Positions 14,349-14,955 of a DNA stretch of 14,955 nt are shown in pieces. Below the pieces are notes generated by a model. It had not been told where the DNA came from and ran no database searches. It worked only from the letters and a program-made list of their open reading frames with translations. Where the stretch lies: positions 1 through 14,955 of the forward strand of contig JAPKCP010000040.1 in the NCBI GenBank assembly GCA_028822885.1, read 5' to 3'. The position numbers and the translations under genes were made by a program. The number at the start of each line of letters is the position of its first letter. Position 1 is the first letter of the stretch. Origin of the DNA: Yoonia sp. (GTDB lineage: Bacteria > Pseudomonadota > Alphaproteobacteria > Rhodobacterales > Rhodobacteraceae).

Positions 14349-14485
14349 CAATTACAAAAAAATATAACCCGTTTGGGTAAATCAGACCAGTCCGTAAGCG
14401 ATATCGCATTTGGGCCGATGTAGAGAGAATTTGATCCGCCATTTTCAGTCACAGAGCCTTTGAATTGGCCGATATTGATTTGCAT
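14348..14485 (-). CDS. Candidate small ORF (45 aa) upstream of the M24 gene
   Basis: A 45-codon frame from ATG 14485 (MQINIGQFKG) whose TGA overlaps the ATG of the M24 gene by one base, as in coupled translation. The product has no recognisable domain, signal or membrane segment. No good ribosome-binding site precedes the ATG; the frame is also open back to 14584, inside the divergent gene. It might be a leader peptide, a real small gene, or chance. Confidence 0.25.
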   Translation of the reverse strand: MQINIGQFKGSVTENGGSNSLYIGPNAISLTDWSDLPKRVIFFCN

Positions 14486-14531
14486 CAACAACACGAAATT
14501 CCAGATAGCGCATCCTCTTTTGCAAAGAGAG

Positions 14532-14537
14532 AAGGAA
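14532..14537 (+). promoter_or_regulatory. Ribosome-binding site deciding the TTG start at 14544
   Basis: AAGGAA followed by six bases and TTG. This strong Shine-Dalgarno match supports a non-ATG start for the SpoIIAA-like gene; the first in-frame ATG comes about 30 codons later and would remove the first conserved strand. Confidence 0.75.
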
Positions 14538-14543
14538 CCCAAA

Positions 14544-14955
14544 TTGCTGAACATTTCAAAACCATCAGTCGACCGCGTAGACATCGCGCTTTCTGGTGCC
14601 CTGAATGCAGACTCAATGCGGTTGGCGCTTGATCAACTTATTCAGGCATCAGAAAGTGTGACCCACGGGAAGATGCTCTACAAAATCTCTGACTTCGAGA
14701 TGCCGACTTTGGGCGCCATGGCTGTTGAACTCTATCGCATGCCAAAGCTGTTCAGCTTGATCGGCAAGTTCGACAAATGCGCAGTGCTCTCAGACACCTC
14801 ATGGATACGGACGGCTGCAGAGATTGAAGGCGCTGTGTTCAGGTCACTTGAGATAAAGAGTTTTAGGCTTGCCGATGCCAAGATCGCAGAGGCTTGGCTT
14901 GATGGTCGGGAGCAGGAGGACGGTAGCGCAGAGGAAGACGAAAACTTCCCAGTCT
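14544..14955 (+). CDS. SpoIIAA-like (STAS-type) protein, 3' end outside window
   Basis: An open frame of 137 codons from TTG 14544 to the window edge, with no stop reached. The sequence begins LNISKPSVDRVDIALSGALNADSMRLALDQLI and continues through YKISDFEMPTLGAMAVE, LFSLIGKFDKCAVLSDTSWIRTAAEIEGAVF and FRLADAKIAEAWL. This matches the SpoIIAA-like/STAS fold family of about 120 residues (the DUF3478 type), where the IGKFDKCAVLSD strand and the later AEAWL end are typical. The family's function is not established; its fold is shared with anti-sigma-factor antagonists and lipid-binding CRAL-TRIO domains. After the domain it continues with an acidic tail (REQEDGSAEEDE), so the full protein is slightly longer than the domain. 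It is divergent from the M24 gene across about 195 bases. Confidence 0.8.
   Translation, partial: MLNISKPSVDRVDIALSGALNADSMRLALDQLIQASESVTHGKMLYKISDFEMPTLGAMAVELYRMPKLFSLIGKFDKCAVLSDTSWIRTAAEIEGAVFRSLEIKSFRLADAKIAEAWLDGREQEDGSAEEDENFPV

Overview
The window reads as chromosomal DNA of an alphaproteobacterium, most likely a marine Rhodobacteraceae (roseobacter group). This rests on the protein families and their pairings: a carnitine dehydrogenase-thioesterase fusion, a PleD-type diguanylate cyclase divergent from a DUF3572 gene, a DUF952-pyrD pair, and DUF983 next to NUDIX. Genes are densely packed with many 1-12 base overlaps, and base composition is moderate for this group. The species assignment is inference from family knowledge; no search was run.

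Left part (1-2490, + strand): the 3' end of a carnitine 3-dehydrogenase/betainyl-CoA thioesterase fusion, an SDR oxidoreductase and an EamA-type permease, joined by 4-base stop/start overlaps. This looks like the tail of a carnitine-to-glycine betaine catabolic operon. Convergent to it (2487-3554, - strand) lie DUF983 and a NUDIX hydrolase.

Centre-left (3752-5740, + strand): a probable signalling cassette. It holds a secreted four-EF-hand protein, an ECF sigma factor, a small single-pass membrane protein in the anti-sigma position, and a membrane-anchored periplasmic protein of the CnrX/CpxP-like metal-sensor type. It meets a convergent PleD-like diguanylate cyclase (5729-7120, - strand) whose first receiver domain has lost its phospho-acceptor Asp. 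The two genes overlap by 12 bases inside a perfect hairpin.

Centre (7218-9628): DUF3572 and a HAD phosphatase (+), then quinone-dependent dihydroorotate dehydrogenase pyrD with an upstream, overlapping DUF952 gene (-). Divergent from these is a secreted 5'-nucleotidase (9779-11338, +) ending in a clear intrinsic terminator, followed by the abasic-site DNA-protein crosslink enzyme of the SRAP/YedK family (11450-12112, +).

Right part: a small secreted protein of unknown function (-) converges on the SRAP gene. Upstream of it is a decayed fragment of an IS21-family istB gene (about 12527-12965) with in-frame stops, frameshifts and a 38-base insertion in its Walker B region; this explains most of the largest gene-poor stretch. 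Next come an M24/creatinase-family hydrolase lacking metal ligands (-), a possible tiny ORF upstream of it, and, running off the right edge, the start of a SpoIIAA-like (STAS) protein (+).

I found no rRNA, tRNA or CRISPR array. The less ordinary items are the ECF/EF-hand/metal-sensor cassette, the degenerate PleD receiver, the hairpin shared by two convergent stop codons, and the IS21 scar with its structured flank.
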